Positions 10,205 to 21,714 of a stretch of DNA of 64,000 nucleotides are shown here, piece after piece. The position numbers and the translations under genes were made by a program. The notes beneath the pieces are model-generated. The model ran no database searches and was not told the origin of the DNA. It saw only the letters and a program-made list of their open reading frames with translations. The stretch is from Cryptomeria japonica. Lineage: Eukaryota; Streptophyta; Pinopsida; Cupressales; Cupressaceae. Each line of letters opens with the position of its first letter. The stretch's first letter is position 1. The DNA is taken from assembly GCF_030272615.1 (NCBI RefSeq), contig NC_081407.1:262990574-263054573 (forward strand), written 5' to 3'.

Positions 10205-13200
10205 TTATGACAATAATGAATAATACTTGTCAGAAACTGCTTTGTAGTCCTGCAAAAATTGTTTCATGGAGAGAGACCAGGACTCAAGTAGGGAGGTCGC
10301 CACTTCCTTCTTGGTTTGCATTTGTGATACCTGTTCCTCCATGGCATCTATTGTGCTCAACTCTTGAGTGACTGTCAGTGCTTCCAGGTTCAAATAGCAT
10401 TTCTGGAGAATTTGCAGTCGTGGAAGTAATACTAGTTGAAGTTCCTACAAATCCCTAGACCTTGTGCTGATCTCTTGCTCTATCTTGGCTGACTGGATCT
10501 GGAACCGGTGAACGGTTTGCCCATATGCTGCAAAGGAGTCGTAAGGAGTCTTGAATGTGCTTAAGTAGGACTGTAAGTCCATTTGAAGTTGTTGCTTCTT
10601 GGCTAGCACATCATCACAAAACAGATGAGGTTGACAAATTTTGCTGAGTAGCAAGTGTCCTTCATCCAAAGCACTCCTTATGTCCTTTTGATTCTTTGAT
10701 AGTTCAGTCCTAAGCTCATTTAGTTTCTTCACCAAAGCAACATTAAGAGCCTTTTGGTGTTCTTTCTTTACATTGGCCTCAGCTACTTCTTCTAGGCTCT
10801 ACACCTGATCATCCACTACAGTACACAGAAGTTTGAGTTGTGCTAGTGATGAATCAGTGTTAGGAAGATTGGTACCAGGGATTAAACTGGTAAGTGTATC
10901 TACAACTGCCTAAATGATGTCTTGTTTCTTTTTCCTACGAATAATCTCAAGGTGCTCTTGAGCAACCTTGATACTCTACAGAAGCTCTGACTTGCTTGCA
11001 GATTGGAGATTGATAGGACTAGAAAGATCAACTGGTGAGGGTTGACTTCCGGTTGCCTTCGGAGTCTCCAACTGAGAGCTTGTTGCCGCTTCATGTTCCT
11101 TGGCTTCTTCATCTTTCTTCCTTTCTACTTCTTTTCTCTTCTCTTCTTCCTTGTCTTCTTCTGCCTTTTTCTTCTCCTCTGCTCTCCTCTTCTTCTCTTC
11201 CTTTTCTTCTTCTTCCCTTTTCTTCTTCTCTTCCTCTTCCTTTTTCTTCTTTTCTTCCTCTTCCTTCTTCTTTTATTCCTCTTCCTTCTTCCTCTTCTCC
11301 TCATCTTTCTTCTTCTTTTCTTCCTCTTCCTTCTTCCTCTTTTCTTCTTCTTCCTTCTTCTTTTCTTCCTCTTCCTTCTTCCTCTTTTCTTCTTCTTCCT
11401 TCTTCTTCTTTTCTTCCTTTTCCTCGTCTTCTTTCTTTTTCCTTTCTTCTTCTTGCTTCTTTCTCTCTTCACCTTTTCTTTTCTCCTCTTCCTCTTTCTT
11501 TTTCTCTTCCTCCTTTTTCTGTTTCTAATCTTCATCCTTCTTCTTTTTCTCTTCCTGTCTATTTGCGATTTGCTCTATGTCCATAGCTTGTTCACCACCC
11601 TGATCAACCTGTTGCCCCTGTTCAGTTCCCTCTGAGGGTATGTCCTAAGTGACATCTTCTATATCTAGGGCATCGACATCTATGGTGTTGATTGGTTCCT
11701 CCACCAGGTTTCCTTCCTCATCAAAAAATTCATCCGGTTTGGAAATAACTGGTTCCTTTTCTGCTTGGAGGTTGGCCATTCAAGCTTTGTGTGAGCTGAT
11801 AGCATGGGCCATGTGTTGATGTATATCTTTTTCTACATCATCAACCCTCCCTTCCAACAACCAGAGTCTTCTTCTCCTTGTGAAGAAGAGACCTTTATTT
11901 TGATCTAATACATCAAATAATTCTCAATTTGAGAGTTTGAGGAAGTAATGTGCAAAAAATTTCTCCCTAATCTCTTGTTCCTTTTCAATGGCAATGCACC
12001 ATTTGTTATCAAATGCTTTAAACAATGAATCCGGTGTCTGAGATTTAATCTCTGATGGTAACCGGTCATTTTTGCATAAATAAAGAATGATTTCCTACAA
12101 TACTTCATCTTTTTCTTCACTATTGAAATCATCATAATAATCAATTAAATCATGAAGTAACTTTCTCCTAATATTCTTTATTGTTCTTTGACAATGTGTC
12201 AAAGGTTTGTAAGAGGAGATATCTATATTTACCAGTGTGGATGTTGCTGGTTCATTCTTCTTCACCTTCTTGGTCTGTCTAGCCTTCTTTGGCTGTTCAT
12301 CAGACACAGTTTCTTCAGAGTCCAGTTCATTTGCTTTAGTCTTCCTCTTTCTTTTGAAAAATTTTTCCGGTGTTACCTCTGGTTTCTTCTTTGCTGGTGA
12401 CCGCTTGTTCACTCTTGGAGTCTCAGTGATGGTTGGTGTTGATGCCGCAGGCACTGTCTTAGCTTTCTTGACTGTCGGTTCTTTTCCCTTTTTCACCGAT
12501 GGTTCTTCAACCGGTGCAATCCTCTCCAAGTAGGTTCCGGTTCGCTTCGCCTTTGGATCAAGAGGCGAGGCAATAAGGGTTGAAGCATACACTTTCAGCA
12601 TGTCATACATGACTTCATAGCCCATAGGCTCCACTTCCTCCATTCTAGGCTCAACAGCCTCCATTAGACATTTGTCCACCTGAATAGTGAAACAAATGTC
12701 ATCTTCATACTTCTTCACTATGTCACCTGAGATTCACATCCTCTGACTCATCTTTCTTCTGAACTCATCAAAGTATTTGTTCAGAATCTCAGGGTAGCCG
12801 GTTCCAATGGCTTGCACACTTTCCTTTATTTGCTTGGTTACCAGTTGGTCAGGGGACCACTGGACATCTCCTACACCCAAAAAGTAGCCTTGGAAATAGA
12901 AAAACAACCCTACCAGTAGTTGCCCAAACTTAAATCTCAGTGAATTGTCCTTCTTGATTGCCTTGAAATTTAACAGGAGTTGCCTTTGCATACTAGTGCA
13001 TAAGTTAAATGATTTATCCACTACAATCATTCGGTAAGCGGCATTTACTACTGTAGCAGATACAGAATTAATCCTGCTAGATGAGAATGTCCTGCAGCCT
13101 ATCACCATGCAAGCGTATTTTACCAGTTCATCCTTGATAGGATTAATTGTCATACCTCGTGAATCACTTGTCAAACCGGTGAGCTTGGTCATTTTCATTT

Positions 13201-13625
13201 TGCTTACCATTCTCAGGGCTGGCACTTCCCCTGTGTTGCAGAAACCGGTGACTGCATGAATTGCCTCAGGCATGATATCATGCGTTCTGTCCAGGTACAT
13301 CTTGTCACCATGGACTCTGCTCAAGATGATTCTGATGTGATCCTCTATGAAATCTTCTAGAAAATACATTGCATTATGGAGTTTCTTCTTCTCTGATACT
13401 GAACTCTGGTTTGATCCTTTTGTCCTTTTCGCAAAATAGACCTAATTGAGTATGAATGACTAAGGACCCTAGGTCTTCTATCTTGCAATCAATATAGTCT
13501 GAAATTCCTTCTTCAACTATGACTCCGGCTGGAACTTGTGACAAAGCATTATATTTTCCCTTTCTTTGAATGAAATTTTCTAACTCAATAGATGTGCTTG
13601 AACTGGCATGAGATGTGGAAGCCAT
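10205..13625 (-). pseudogene. ORF2 of element B1 (unknown ~1,100-residue protein), broken
   Basis: The function is not recognised. The start chosen is the ATG at 13625 (MASTS...), because ORF2 of element C also begins MASTS. The N-terminal region aligns with element C by eye throughout: 'IRIILSRVHGD...LD..HDI..EAI.AVTGF', 'TKLTG', 'MVIGCRTFSSSRIN', 'RFKFGQLLVGL' and 'KYEDDICFTIQVDK..MEAVEPR', with 'MGYEVMYDML..YA' (12095-13369). A basic linker, a Lys/Glu-rich stretch (11125-11535) and coiled-coil segments (10445-10735, 10205-10393) follow. Breaks: a frameshift near 13370, a stop near 12720 and several later ones. The 'RVHG...EAI.A..G' block loosely recalls plant mobile/transposon-protein domains; that is inference only. 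Confidence 0.75.
11100..11540 (-). repeat. Purine-rich (Lys/Glu-coding) low-complexity stretch in ORF2-B1
   Basis: The minus strand is almost all A and G, in irregular GAAGAGGAA / AAGAAGAAG units, coding Lys, Arg and Glu. The counterpart in B2 is 61930-62390. Long open frames on the opposite strand here (Ser/Phe/Leu-rich) are by-products of base composition. Confidence 0.85.
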
Positions 13626-13883
13626 TGAAGAGTATTTCAAGAATATGAAAAATACCTTTTTTAATGGGAAATTAGGACTTCCTGATTCTGCTTTACTTTG
13701 CTCTCCGTCGGATGCCAAATCACCGCTTTGAGTTCTCCACTACCACTTGCAAACTATATTTGAATCTCTTTCAAAGCTCTCCAATTTCTCAAAATCTAAG
13801 CTCAAATCACCTTTTCTTCGCTCTGCACTTGAAAACTTTTTCTTCGCTCGAAAAACAGATAGTGAGAAATGATTTGAAAATTG

Positions 13884-13891
13884 CATTTATA
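13884..13891 (-). promoter_or_regulatory. TATA-like box upstream of ORF2-B1
   Basis: The minus strand reads GTATAAATG, 259 bases before the ORF2 start, in the gap between ORF1 and ORF2. Element C has TTATAAAAG in the same gap. Its role as an internal promoter is inference. Confidence 0.45.
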
Positions 13892-14071
13892 CATGTCTCT
13901 CACCTGCCATCATTAATGCTCCTATATTAGGGCGTAAACCCTAATTTGCCTCTTTACCAATTCTGGTCTTCTGTCAAGCGATAGGTGTAGCATACCGGTT
14001 AAGGTCTTTTACCAGTGTTAACCGGGGGTTTGAAAGCATTTTGCCGTTTGCTCCCCCTAAGCCTTTGAGGC

Positions 14072-15349
14072 TTAGTTTGTCGGTTCTGATATTTCCACAC
14101 TAGGTGCAGAAACAGGTTCCTCCTCCAATAATACTGGTTTCTTCTTCCATATTTTCTTCATGTCTTCTTGAACTTTTTCAACCTCTATTTCTCCTTCCTG
14201 AGTGATCGGTATATCATCAAATATACTTTTTCTGCTTCTGTAGAATCTTGCAATGTGACCCGGTTTGTTGCAGTGATAGCAAACAAGTCCAGGTGCTCTC
14301 TAAGGTCCATTGTATAAGTTTCCATTCTTCCTTTTGCATGTTGCAGTAGTGTGACCATGACCATGACAGATCATACAACTTTCTCTCCATCTAGTTGCCA
14401 CTTGATGATCACCGCTTCTTGACTGATGATTGAAAACATCAAACCGGTTGTGGTTCTGGTTCATAAAAGAATTAGGACCAGTTCCTTGGGTCCTCTGAAG
14501 ATATCTTCCAATGTTATCCATTATAGACCTGCATTCAAATGCTTTATGCCCAAACTTGTTGCATGCATAACAATGACCATTGAACTTATTGGATCTAGGT
14601 ACATTGTTGATAAAATAAGGAAAATTATTTTAGGCTTTGCTCCTACATACATTGGCAATGTGTCCTTCTTTAAGATAGTTAAAGAAAATAGGTTTGAATT
14701 TTTGCTTACCTTTTCCTTTGAGTGTCGGTTGCTTCTTTGATGCTTCAGCATTTGTTCTTGAGGATTCTCCTTCCTCATGTCTAGAAAAACCAAGACCATT
14801 GGTATTCTTTGCCGGTCTAGATGACTCAAGCTTTTTCTCTAGCCTGACTATACTTTTGCCAAACTTAGCTAGTATTTCCTTTGATTCAAAGAGTTCTTTG
14901 GAAATAGCAGTGTTTGTCTCCATAAGACTTGCATTTTCAGAGATGGCAATGTTCAGTTCTCCTTGCATGTCTTCTTTTTCCATTCTACTCTCATGAAGGT
15001 GAGCAGTTAGTGCACTAATCTCATGTTTCAATTTGGAGATCTCATGATCTCTATCTTTTACCAGATCTTCATCTTTTCTTCGGTTCTCAAGCTCTTGGCT
15101 AAACCGAATAGTCAGTCCTTCCAACTCCTTTTTCAAACTGGAGTTTGAGTCATTCAACTTATTCACTTTAGCAATCATAGCTTCCATGTTAGCTTCATCT
15201 TTAGAACTACTTTCAAATAGTTCCATCAACCTCTCTGCATGTTCTCTTCTTTTTGCTTGAGATTCCTTGTATTTTACCATAAGATCATCATAGGCTTGCT
15301 CAGACTTAGTGAGCCATTGAGTAAGTTCCCTCAATGTGTATTCCCCCAT
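14072..15349 (-). pseudogene. ORF1 of element B1: coiled-coil, four-knuckle Gag-like protein
   Basis: Probably an RNA-binding Gag-like protein. The first in-frame ATG is at 15349, following the primer site by 36 bases. Residues 1-190 are a heptad-rich coiled coil ('LKKELEGLTIRFSQEL', 'HEISKLKHEISALTAHL'). Four CCHC-type zinc knuckles follow: FFNYLKEGHIANVC (both first Cys lost), CYACNKFGHKAFEC (about 14525-14567), CMICHGHGHTTATC (about 14335-14376) and CYHCNKPGHIARFY (last Cys lost). A stop at 14630 and a frame change before 14521 break it. The stop of the chain is at 14072-14074. No UBN2-type capsid signature like that of A, D or E is seen. Element C ORF1 has the same plan. Confidence 0.82.
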
Positions 15350-15384
15350 ATCTCTTTCCAAGAGGTTAAACTTATAGAAAGGTT

Positions 15385-15397
15385 GGCTCTGATACCA
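15385..15397 (-). promoter_or_regulatory. Primer binding site of element B1
   Basis: The minus strand reads TGGTATCAGAGCC, a perfect tRNA-iMet-type site, five bases inside the LTR end. Confidence 0.88.
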
Positions 15398-15402
15398 ATT
15401 AA

Positions 15403-16572
15403 TGAATACTAAGAGGGGGGGGTGAATTAGTATTCAAAAATCTTTGCACTAAAACACTTACATAGTCTAAAGATAAACTAGTAAAGCAGTTTGACAATCA
15501 AACCGGTTATCACACATACAAACCAAAATGCGAATAAAACATTCACCCACAAAAGCAATACAACCATAACACAAGATATTTGATGTGGAAACCCAACTAG
15601 GAAAAACCACGGTGAGATGGAACTCACAAGTCACTATCTACAGAATAGAAACCAGACCGGTTAAGGTCAGAGCAGTTAAGGTCTTACAATGTTCTTCACC
15701 AAAACAGATCCTGTTAGGAATCTCAATCTCTGTTAGGAGATAAGTCCGATTAAAGACTACCTTGTTAGAGAATTTTAGATTCACATGTGTGAACCACCTT
15801 GTTAGAGGATTTTACAAAGGCTTTGAGGCCTACCCAGTTAAGGGCTACAGACTTGTCAAAGATGTGAGTAATCAACAAGTGTTTGATCTATCTACTAGCA
15901 CAAATTGCTTGGTTAGATCCAGTATTGCTCACAGCTAATGCATTCCAGCATTACTTCAGTCTTCTCTATCTCTCTCAGTTACAACTCGATCTTCTCAGAT
16001 AAGATCGCTCTCCACTTTCACCTTAAACCTTAGCTCAACATAAACCCTATTCACAACTTCTTCAACAACATAAAATCCCTAGACATGATGTCCTTTTAAA
16101 GGAATCTGATTTCATGTCGATCCAATTGGATTACATTACAATTTCCTAAGTTTAGTGAATCTAGACATACTCAGTAACACGACACAAGAATCACCGTCAA
16201 TGTGTCGACATCATCAAACAATTGGTGGATTGGTAACTCATCACAAAATGCTGGTTGGTAACTCATCACAGAGTGTTACCAGTTGATACAAAATGTCGAT
16301 TGCCGGTTTGACAAAAATGAAGACTGGTAAGAATGTGTTGTGCCACTTTGCTTCCTCATACCGCTTGTGATCTGCGAACCGCTTGGGGTCAACATGCAGC
16401 TTCAGACTGGGAAACACATTCTGCAAAATCACCACTAGTCTAAAGACCAGAATACAACATACCGGTTGGAACAAATACCGGTTGAGCATGAGCTCATACA
16501 TATAAAGGGGATCTCAATACAAGTGTGTGTCCATCAATGACAATCACAACCTAAACATCAAAAATGCCAACA
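15403..16572 (-). repeat. 5' LTR of element B1
   Basis: TG...CA bounded and about 1.17 kb. It aligns end to end with 59543-60708. The plus-strand left end TGAATACTAAGAGGGGGGGG carries 8 G, and the right end is TGCCAACA. Minus-strand CACCGTGGTTTTTCC...TTGGGTTTCCA is present (about 15583-15613). Confidence 0.92.
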
Positions 16573-16881
16573 AACCTTTCACTGCTGACAATTTACTTGA
16601 TCTTGTGCATACTGATTTGTGTGGTCTTATGAAAACTAGGAGTGTGCAGGGTGATAGGTACTTCATGATTCTCACTAATGACTACTCAAGAATGATGTGG
16701 GTCACATTCTTGAAAGATAAGTCTGAAGCTTTTGGAAAGTTCAAAGCTTTTAGAGCATTAGTAGAGAAGGATATCGGTAAAAGGATCAAGTGCCTTAGAA
16801 CTGATCAAGGAGGGGAATTCACTTCCGGTGAATTCAACAAGTACTGTGAAGAACATGGCATCAAGAGGCAACTGTCTGCCC
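16572..16881 (+). repeat. Integrase-core duplication, right copy
   Basis: Direct-repeat partner of 9517-9826, beginning exactly at the outer end of the B1 LTR. This copy keeps CAG where the left copy has TAG, and TCAAGAATG context is otherwise the same. Confidence 0.9.
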
Positions 16882-17552
16882 CCTGGACTCCACAATAGAA
16901 TGGCCTAGCAGAGAGGAATAATTAGACTGTGGTTGAAGCAGCAAGAACAATGCTGATTCAAGGAAAGGTTGCTCACACCTTTTGGAGAGAAGTGGTGAGC
17001 ACTGCAGTCTACACAATGAACCAGATACTCATCAAGAAAGGTAAGGATAAAACTCCTTATGAGTATTGGACCGGTAAGACACCTATGGTTAGCTACTTTA
17101 GAGTGTTTGGTAGAAAATGTTACATCAAGAGGAGTGAACACTAGAGCAAATTTGATGCAAAATGTGATGAGGGAATATTCCTAAGGTATTCCACCAAGAG
17201 AAAAGCTCTCAAGTGTTTCAATAATAGGACTCAGAGAATTATGGAAAGCATCAATGTGAGAGTTGATGAAACCTCTAAGAAAACTATGGAAACTGATAGT
17301 GAGCAAGCGATAAATGAACCAGTTGTAACCTTCTAGGAACCGGTTGCCAGTCAACCAAGTACCAGTAACAGTGTTCCTACACTGGTAGATGTAGATGCTG
17401 ATAGTGATGGAGATGAGGATGAAGAAGAAAAGAAAGAGGAATCTATTAAGACCATTCCTCAATATGTCAAGCTGAATCATGATCCTAAGCAGATCATAGG
17501 AGATAAGGATGCAAGAATCCTTACAAGAACAAAGGTCAGAGAAAACTCATGT
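16573..17552 (+). pseudogene. Integrase core and C-terminus plus linker (element A), right half
   Basis: The frame resumes with 'LDLVHTDLCGLMKTRSVQGDRYFM', 'NDYSRMMWVTF' and 'RTDQGGEFTSGEF', then 'PWTPQ', a TAG, and 'NGLAERNN', which contains the third catalytic residue (Glu). Then 'ARTMLIQGKVAHTFWREVV', 'TPYEYWTGKTP' and 'YFRVFGRKCYIKR'. The open frame 16527-16898 starts inside the B1 LTR, so its first residues are a chance fusion. An acidic linker (about 17390-17440) follows, as in other Copia polyproteins. Stops include 16896, 16923 and 17142. Confidence 0.9.
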
Positions 17553-18440
17553 ATGATCTTTGAATTTGAGCCTAAATCATTCAAAGAGGAACATAAAGAT
17601 GAAGACTGGATCAAGGCAATGGAAGAGGAACTTAACCAGATAGAGAGAAATGGTACATGGTCTTTGGTACCCAGACTAGAGCATAAAAATGTCATCAGTG
17701 CCAAATGGGTTTTTAGAAATAAGCTGAATGAGGATGACATAGTGATTAGAAACAAAGCCAGACTGGTGTGTAAAGGATATGCCCAAGAAGAAGGAGAAGA
17801 CTATGGAGAAACCTTTTCTCCTATAGCCATATTGGAAGGAGTTCGTATGCTTCTTGCATATGCAGCTTTTAAAAGATTCAAAGTATATCAAATAGATGTA
17901 AAATCTGCATTCCTAAATGGTATACTTGAAGAGGAGGTGTATATAGAGCAACCAGATGGGTTTTCCTGATCTAAAGATAGTGACATGGTGTGTAGGCTAC
18001 ATAAATCCTTATATTGTCTAAAGTACGCACCTAGAGCATGGTATGAACGCCTGCACTCCCACCTTGTGAAGATTGGATTTGAGAGAACAAGTGAAGATAG
18101 CAATATCTACTTGAAATCTTAAGGAGATTAGATCCTGATTTGTGAGGTATTTGTTGATGACATTATCTTTGGTGGAGATGAAAAGATGAGTCATGAGTTT
18201 GCAGATGAGATGAAGAAAGAGTTTGAGATGTCACTCATAGGGGAGATTAAGTTCTTCATTGGATTGCAGATTCAACAGATGAAAGATGGAATCTTTATCA
18301 CTCAGTCCAAGTATGTCAAAGAGGTGTTGAAGACCTTTGGCATGGAAGATAGAAAACCAGTTGGTACACCGATGGTGACTGGTTGTAAACTATCCAAAGA
18401 GGATGACTCAGCACTGGTTAATGAGAAGGAATACTGATCA
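17553..18440 (+). pseudogene. Copia reverse transcriptase (element A)
   Basis: RT with blocks 'EEHKDEDWIKAMEEELNQI', 'NGTWSLVP', 'KWVFRNKLNEDD', 'ARLVCKGYAQEEGEDYGETFSP', 'YQIDVKSAFLNG', 'SLYCLKYAPRAWYERL' and the catalytic FVDDIIFGG (FVDD at 18150-18161). The closing part 'MSLIGEIKFFIGLQI' and 'KPVGTPMV' is at 18186-18437. Stops at 17967, 18120, 18129 and 18436 interrupt an otherwise single frame. The family's YVDD is FVDD here, and element D has FVDD too, so this is likely a lineage trait. Confidence 0.92.
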
Positions 18441-19103
18441 ATGATTGGTAAGCTGCATTATGTAGTGCATAGCAGACCAAATATTGCACATGCAGTTGGC
18501 ATTACTACAAGGTTCCAAAAAAGTCCAAGAGAATCCTACTTGGTTGCAATCAAGCGAATTCTTAGGTATCTGAAGGGAACTATTGAGTATGGATTGTGGT
18601 ATCCATATAGCAAGGATTTCAACTTGTAAGTATTCACAGATGATGATTGGGCAGGTAATGTGGATGACCAAAAGAGCACAATCGGTGGTGCATTCTTTCT
18701 TGATGGTGGACTGGTCTCATGGATGAGTAAGAAGCAGAGTTGTATCTCTCAGTCTACAAGAGAAGCAGAGTATGTTGTAGCTTTCATGAACTACACTCAG
18801 ACAATTTGGATGAAGCATGTATTAAATGGCTTCAAAGTTCTTGTATCTAAACCAGTAAGTATATTTTGTGGCAATACTAGTGCAATTAAAATCTCCAAGA
18901 ATCCAGTTTTACATTCTAGAACCAAGCACTTTGAACTTAAGTATCATTTCTTGAGGGAAAAGGTTCAGAGCAAAGAAATTGCACTAGAACATGTTTCTAG
19001 TAAGGAGCAGTTAGTAGACATATTCACCAAGCCTCTCCCAAAGGCTACATTTATGTACTTAAGAGGTGAATTAGGGGTGTTGCCCCTTCAGGAGGTGAAC
19101 TAA
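18441..19103 (+). pseudogene. RT C-terminus and RNase H (element A)
   Basis: Begins 'MIGKLHYVVHSRPNI' and 'ILRYLKGTIEYGLWYP', then RNase H with 'FTDDDWAGN..DQKSTIGG', 'SWMSKKQ', 'STREAEYV', 'HSRTKHFELKYHFLRE' and 'DIFTKPLP'. The usual CDN motif reads CGN, so one acidic residue is lost. One stop (18627-18629) precedes the RNase H. It would remove the RNA strand after first-strand synthesis and create the polypurine primer. The polyprotein ends at 19103. Confidence 0.92.
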
Positions 19104-19333
19104 AGGTATATGCTCCACATCAATCAAGTATTGCATAGTCAATTTTTTTTTTTAGGATTGATCTGTTGAAGGACACTACTCCTCAAGGGGAGCAACATAA
19201 TGGAACATGGAAGCTTGTGCCTCCACTTTGGTATTGTTGTCAAAGGGAGAGAAGAAGTGAAGCGGAGAAAATATCTACAGAAATTGGGGGAGAAGATGTG
19301 AAGCAGAGAGATATCTTTGTATATTGCCATCAA

Positions 19334-19349
19334 TGCCAAAGGGGGAGAT
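19334..19349 (+). promoter_or_regulatory. Polypurine tract of element A
   Basis: CCAAAGGGGGAGAT directly before the 3' LTR, preceded by GCCATCAATG. The same block occurs in B, C and D. Confidence 0.88.
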
Positions 19350-20808
19350 TGTTGGCATTATGTGAACCAGTATGAGGACATGATGACATTGTATGTTGTC
19401 ATTGATGTCAATATGCTAAAGAAGAGAGAACCCGTATGTTACCAAGAACCGGTATATGTGAGAACTAGTATAACATTGTGAAGTGATGTGTTTGTTCAAG
19501 GTGAACTGGCATGTGTATATGGGAACCAGTACATGGAAGCTTTGTATGACTACCGGTTGGTAGTCTCAACTTTAGAGTTTTCGATTGAAGTGCTTCAAGC
19601 TTGTGTGACTCAACCGGTGACTTTGTGTGATGAGTTAGCATTGTAACGAAGAACAGATCATGTTGCCACGTCAGCCTTGTGCGTGTGAAGGATCTTGCAT
19701 GAAGGAGATTGTTCCTTTCTACCTCAGGAATGTGTGAAGTTTGTAAATGGTGAAAACACATTATGAGTTATCAGCCACAATGAAAGCGGTGGAACACGAA
19801 TGATGGAGAACGTCTTGAGATCGGTTCAAGACTGTTGCATTTAATGCAATATGCTCAATGGTCAGGATTGAACTGTTTGAATTGCTTAACCTAATAGGTT
19901 TAGGGTTTAGGGTTTATGCTACTGAACTATCTGTTTCCTATAAGGTCATTGTTGTGTTTCTTTCTGAGGTTGTTGGCAAAATTTGTGTGTGTGTATCCAA
20001 GTGAAGAGATACATGATTCTTGCCAGACAAGAGGAGAGAAGTGATAACTACAGAGTGTAAGTGCAGAAGGTGAAGAGGCATTGGCATTGAGTGCTGTTAC
20101 CAGATCATTGTAATACCTGTTGATCTCTAACCACTTCAACAGTTGGGAAATCCCTTAACAGGGTAGCTTTAACTGGCTTACTGTAAATCCTTTGGTAGGG
20201 TGACTCAAAACCATTGAGTTCTTGAAATCCTCTAACAAGGTAACCTTTAACAGGGTTTAACCCTTAACCGGGTATTCTAGCCATCCCTTATTTGGGTGAT
20301 CCCTAACAGGATCGGTTCCTAACAGAAACTATTGTATCAGTCTTTAACTGGACAAGGCTCCTAACAGAGTGGACTTCTAAAGAGTTCAAAAAAAGCTTGT
20401 GGGTATTCATCCCCACCGTGGTTTTTCCCAGTTGGGCTTCCATGTGAAAAATCTATGTGTCATGTGTGGTGTTATTCATGTGATGGTTTAAGTGATTTAT
20501 GTCTGAAGGTAAATCATGTTGATCTAGCTGTTTATATATTTTTGATGATAGATTACTTGTTCATGCACTAGGGTGAAATGGAAATGAAGTATTAGATTGT
20601 ATGAAAATATAAGTGTCAACCGGTTTATGCTTGTATTAGTTATTCTGGGGTTTGCTAGTTGTACTCTGTTTAAGACTGGTGTTACTATTTGTCTGCCAAA
20701 GCAAAGTGTCTACTGACAAACCGGTTTTAGGAATGTGTTTTTGCCTGTACTGATTCACCCCCCCTCTTAGTACCGGTTTGGTACTATCTGTTTATCATTG
20801 AGTTATTA
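19350..20808 (+). repeat. 3' LTR of element A
   Basis: TGTTGGCATT...GAGTTATTA. The final CA has become TA, but the exact TSD GCCTG follows at 20809-20813. It has a run of 7 C where the 5' LTR has 12. Confidence 0.92.
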
Positions 20809-20813
20809 GCCTG

Positions 20814-21659
20814 CACCAATCTCTAGATGAACATAAGCATTAGATTCAAATGATAACAAAGGCTATGAGTAACTACCTTACTCATACCACTTGGAATAAC
20901 GACCATAGAAAATTACAATTCTTCCAAGCTAATCATACCTTAAAACAAATTATTCTAATATCTAGATAAAAGTTCATTCTATCAACATAGCAACTCTAAG
21001 TCTGCAATAAAACCGTTGTGTATGGGTGTGTGTAAGAAGTTGAGTCCACTTTTTGGCCAAAAAGTGGAAGTGTTTTCCCTAATTTTTTAGATTTTGCCAC
21101 ATTTGACCTAAAGATTTGAAGCACTTAGATATTGAATCTTTAAAAAAGTTAGTAATATGAAATGTAGCAGCTAGAGTCTAGTTTCCAATATGTAATTTAT
21201 TTTAATACCTAGATAATACAAATTGACTTTCAAAAGGGATTTATAGAAACCACTATTTGAAAATGCTTATTTAAAGACCATACCATGGACATGCACGACC
21301 ACCACTTTTTGACGTAAATACAAGTTTTTTTTAAACCCTTTTGGGAAAAGACTTGTAAGACAGTGAATATTGATGATGATAATTTTTTGAATATTAATTG
21401 TTTAAATAATTTTTTATTGGTCCTAATTATTGTTTTTAAAACCCCTTCATGTACAACCACCATAATTTGACCTAAAGCTATCATTTTGTATTTTATCTTT
21501 TTCATTTAGAAAATAATTTAGTGTAGATTAATATCATATAATTTGCCTTTGAAAAAATATTAAAAAAAGTTATTAAATAAAAAAGAAAACTTGACATTTC
21601 AAGTTTATGGACTAGATCTAATACAAATTAATTAAAAAATATAAAAAAGTAATTAAATC

Positions 21660-21714
<55 letters not shown>

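Larger units (their letters stand above)
9827..16572 (-). mobile_element. Non-autonomous two-ORF LTR element B1 (one LTR only)
   Basis: Minus-strand element inside the integrase of A. From its 5' end: LTR (15403-16572), primer site (15385-15397), ORF1 (14072-15349), ORF2 (10205-13625), a noncoding tail, and a polypurine tract remnant (9843-9866). The 3' LTR that should follow is missing; the integrase duplication occupies its place. There is no protease, integrase, RT or RNase H anywhere inside. A second family member starts at 59543. Family architecture matches element C. Confidence 0.88.
6430..20808 (+). mobile_element. Copia LTR retrotransposon A (complete ends, split by element B1)
   Basis: Both LTRs are present (6430-7879, 19350-20808) and flanked by an exact 5-bp TSD, GCCTG (6425-6429 and 20809-20813). 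The internal region carries gag, protease, integrase, RT and RNase H in Copia order. The insert 9827-16572 splits the integrase. All coding parts on each side of the insert stay in one frame (7951-9826, and 16573-19103) and are broken only by in-frame stops. The element is inactive but decayed by point mutation rather than indels. Confidence 0.93.

Noticed and set aside
11035-11635. Long plus-strand open frames rich in Phe, Ser and Leu
   Set aside because: They are the complement of the Lys/Glu-rich tract of ORF2-B1. All three plus frames are open only because the DNA is almost pure pyrimidine; there are no conserved motifs.
12188-12533. Plus-strand frames with hydrophobic or Ser/Phe-rich translation
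   Set aside because: Antisense shadows of ORF2-B1, whose minus-strand translation aligns with ORF2-C and B2.
16527-16571. ATG and 15 codons fused in frame to the integrase of element A
   Set aside because: The start lies in the B1 LTR. The fusion is a chance result of the insertion, with no sign of a promoter or selection.
9517-16881. The 310-bp repeats as LTRs of an element of their own
   Set aside because: They encode the integrase core, continue the reading frame of A on both sides and lack TG...CA ends.
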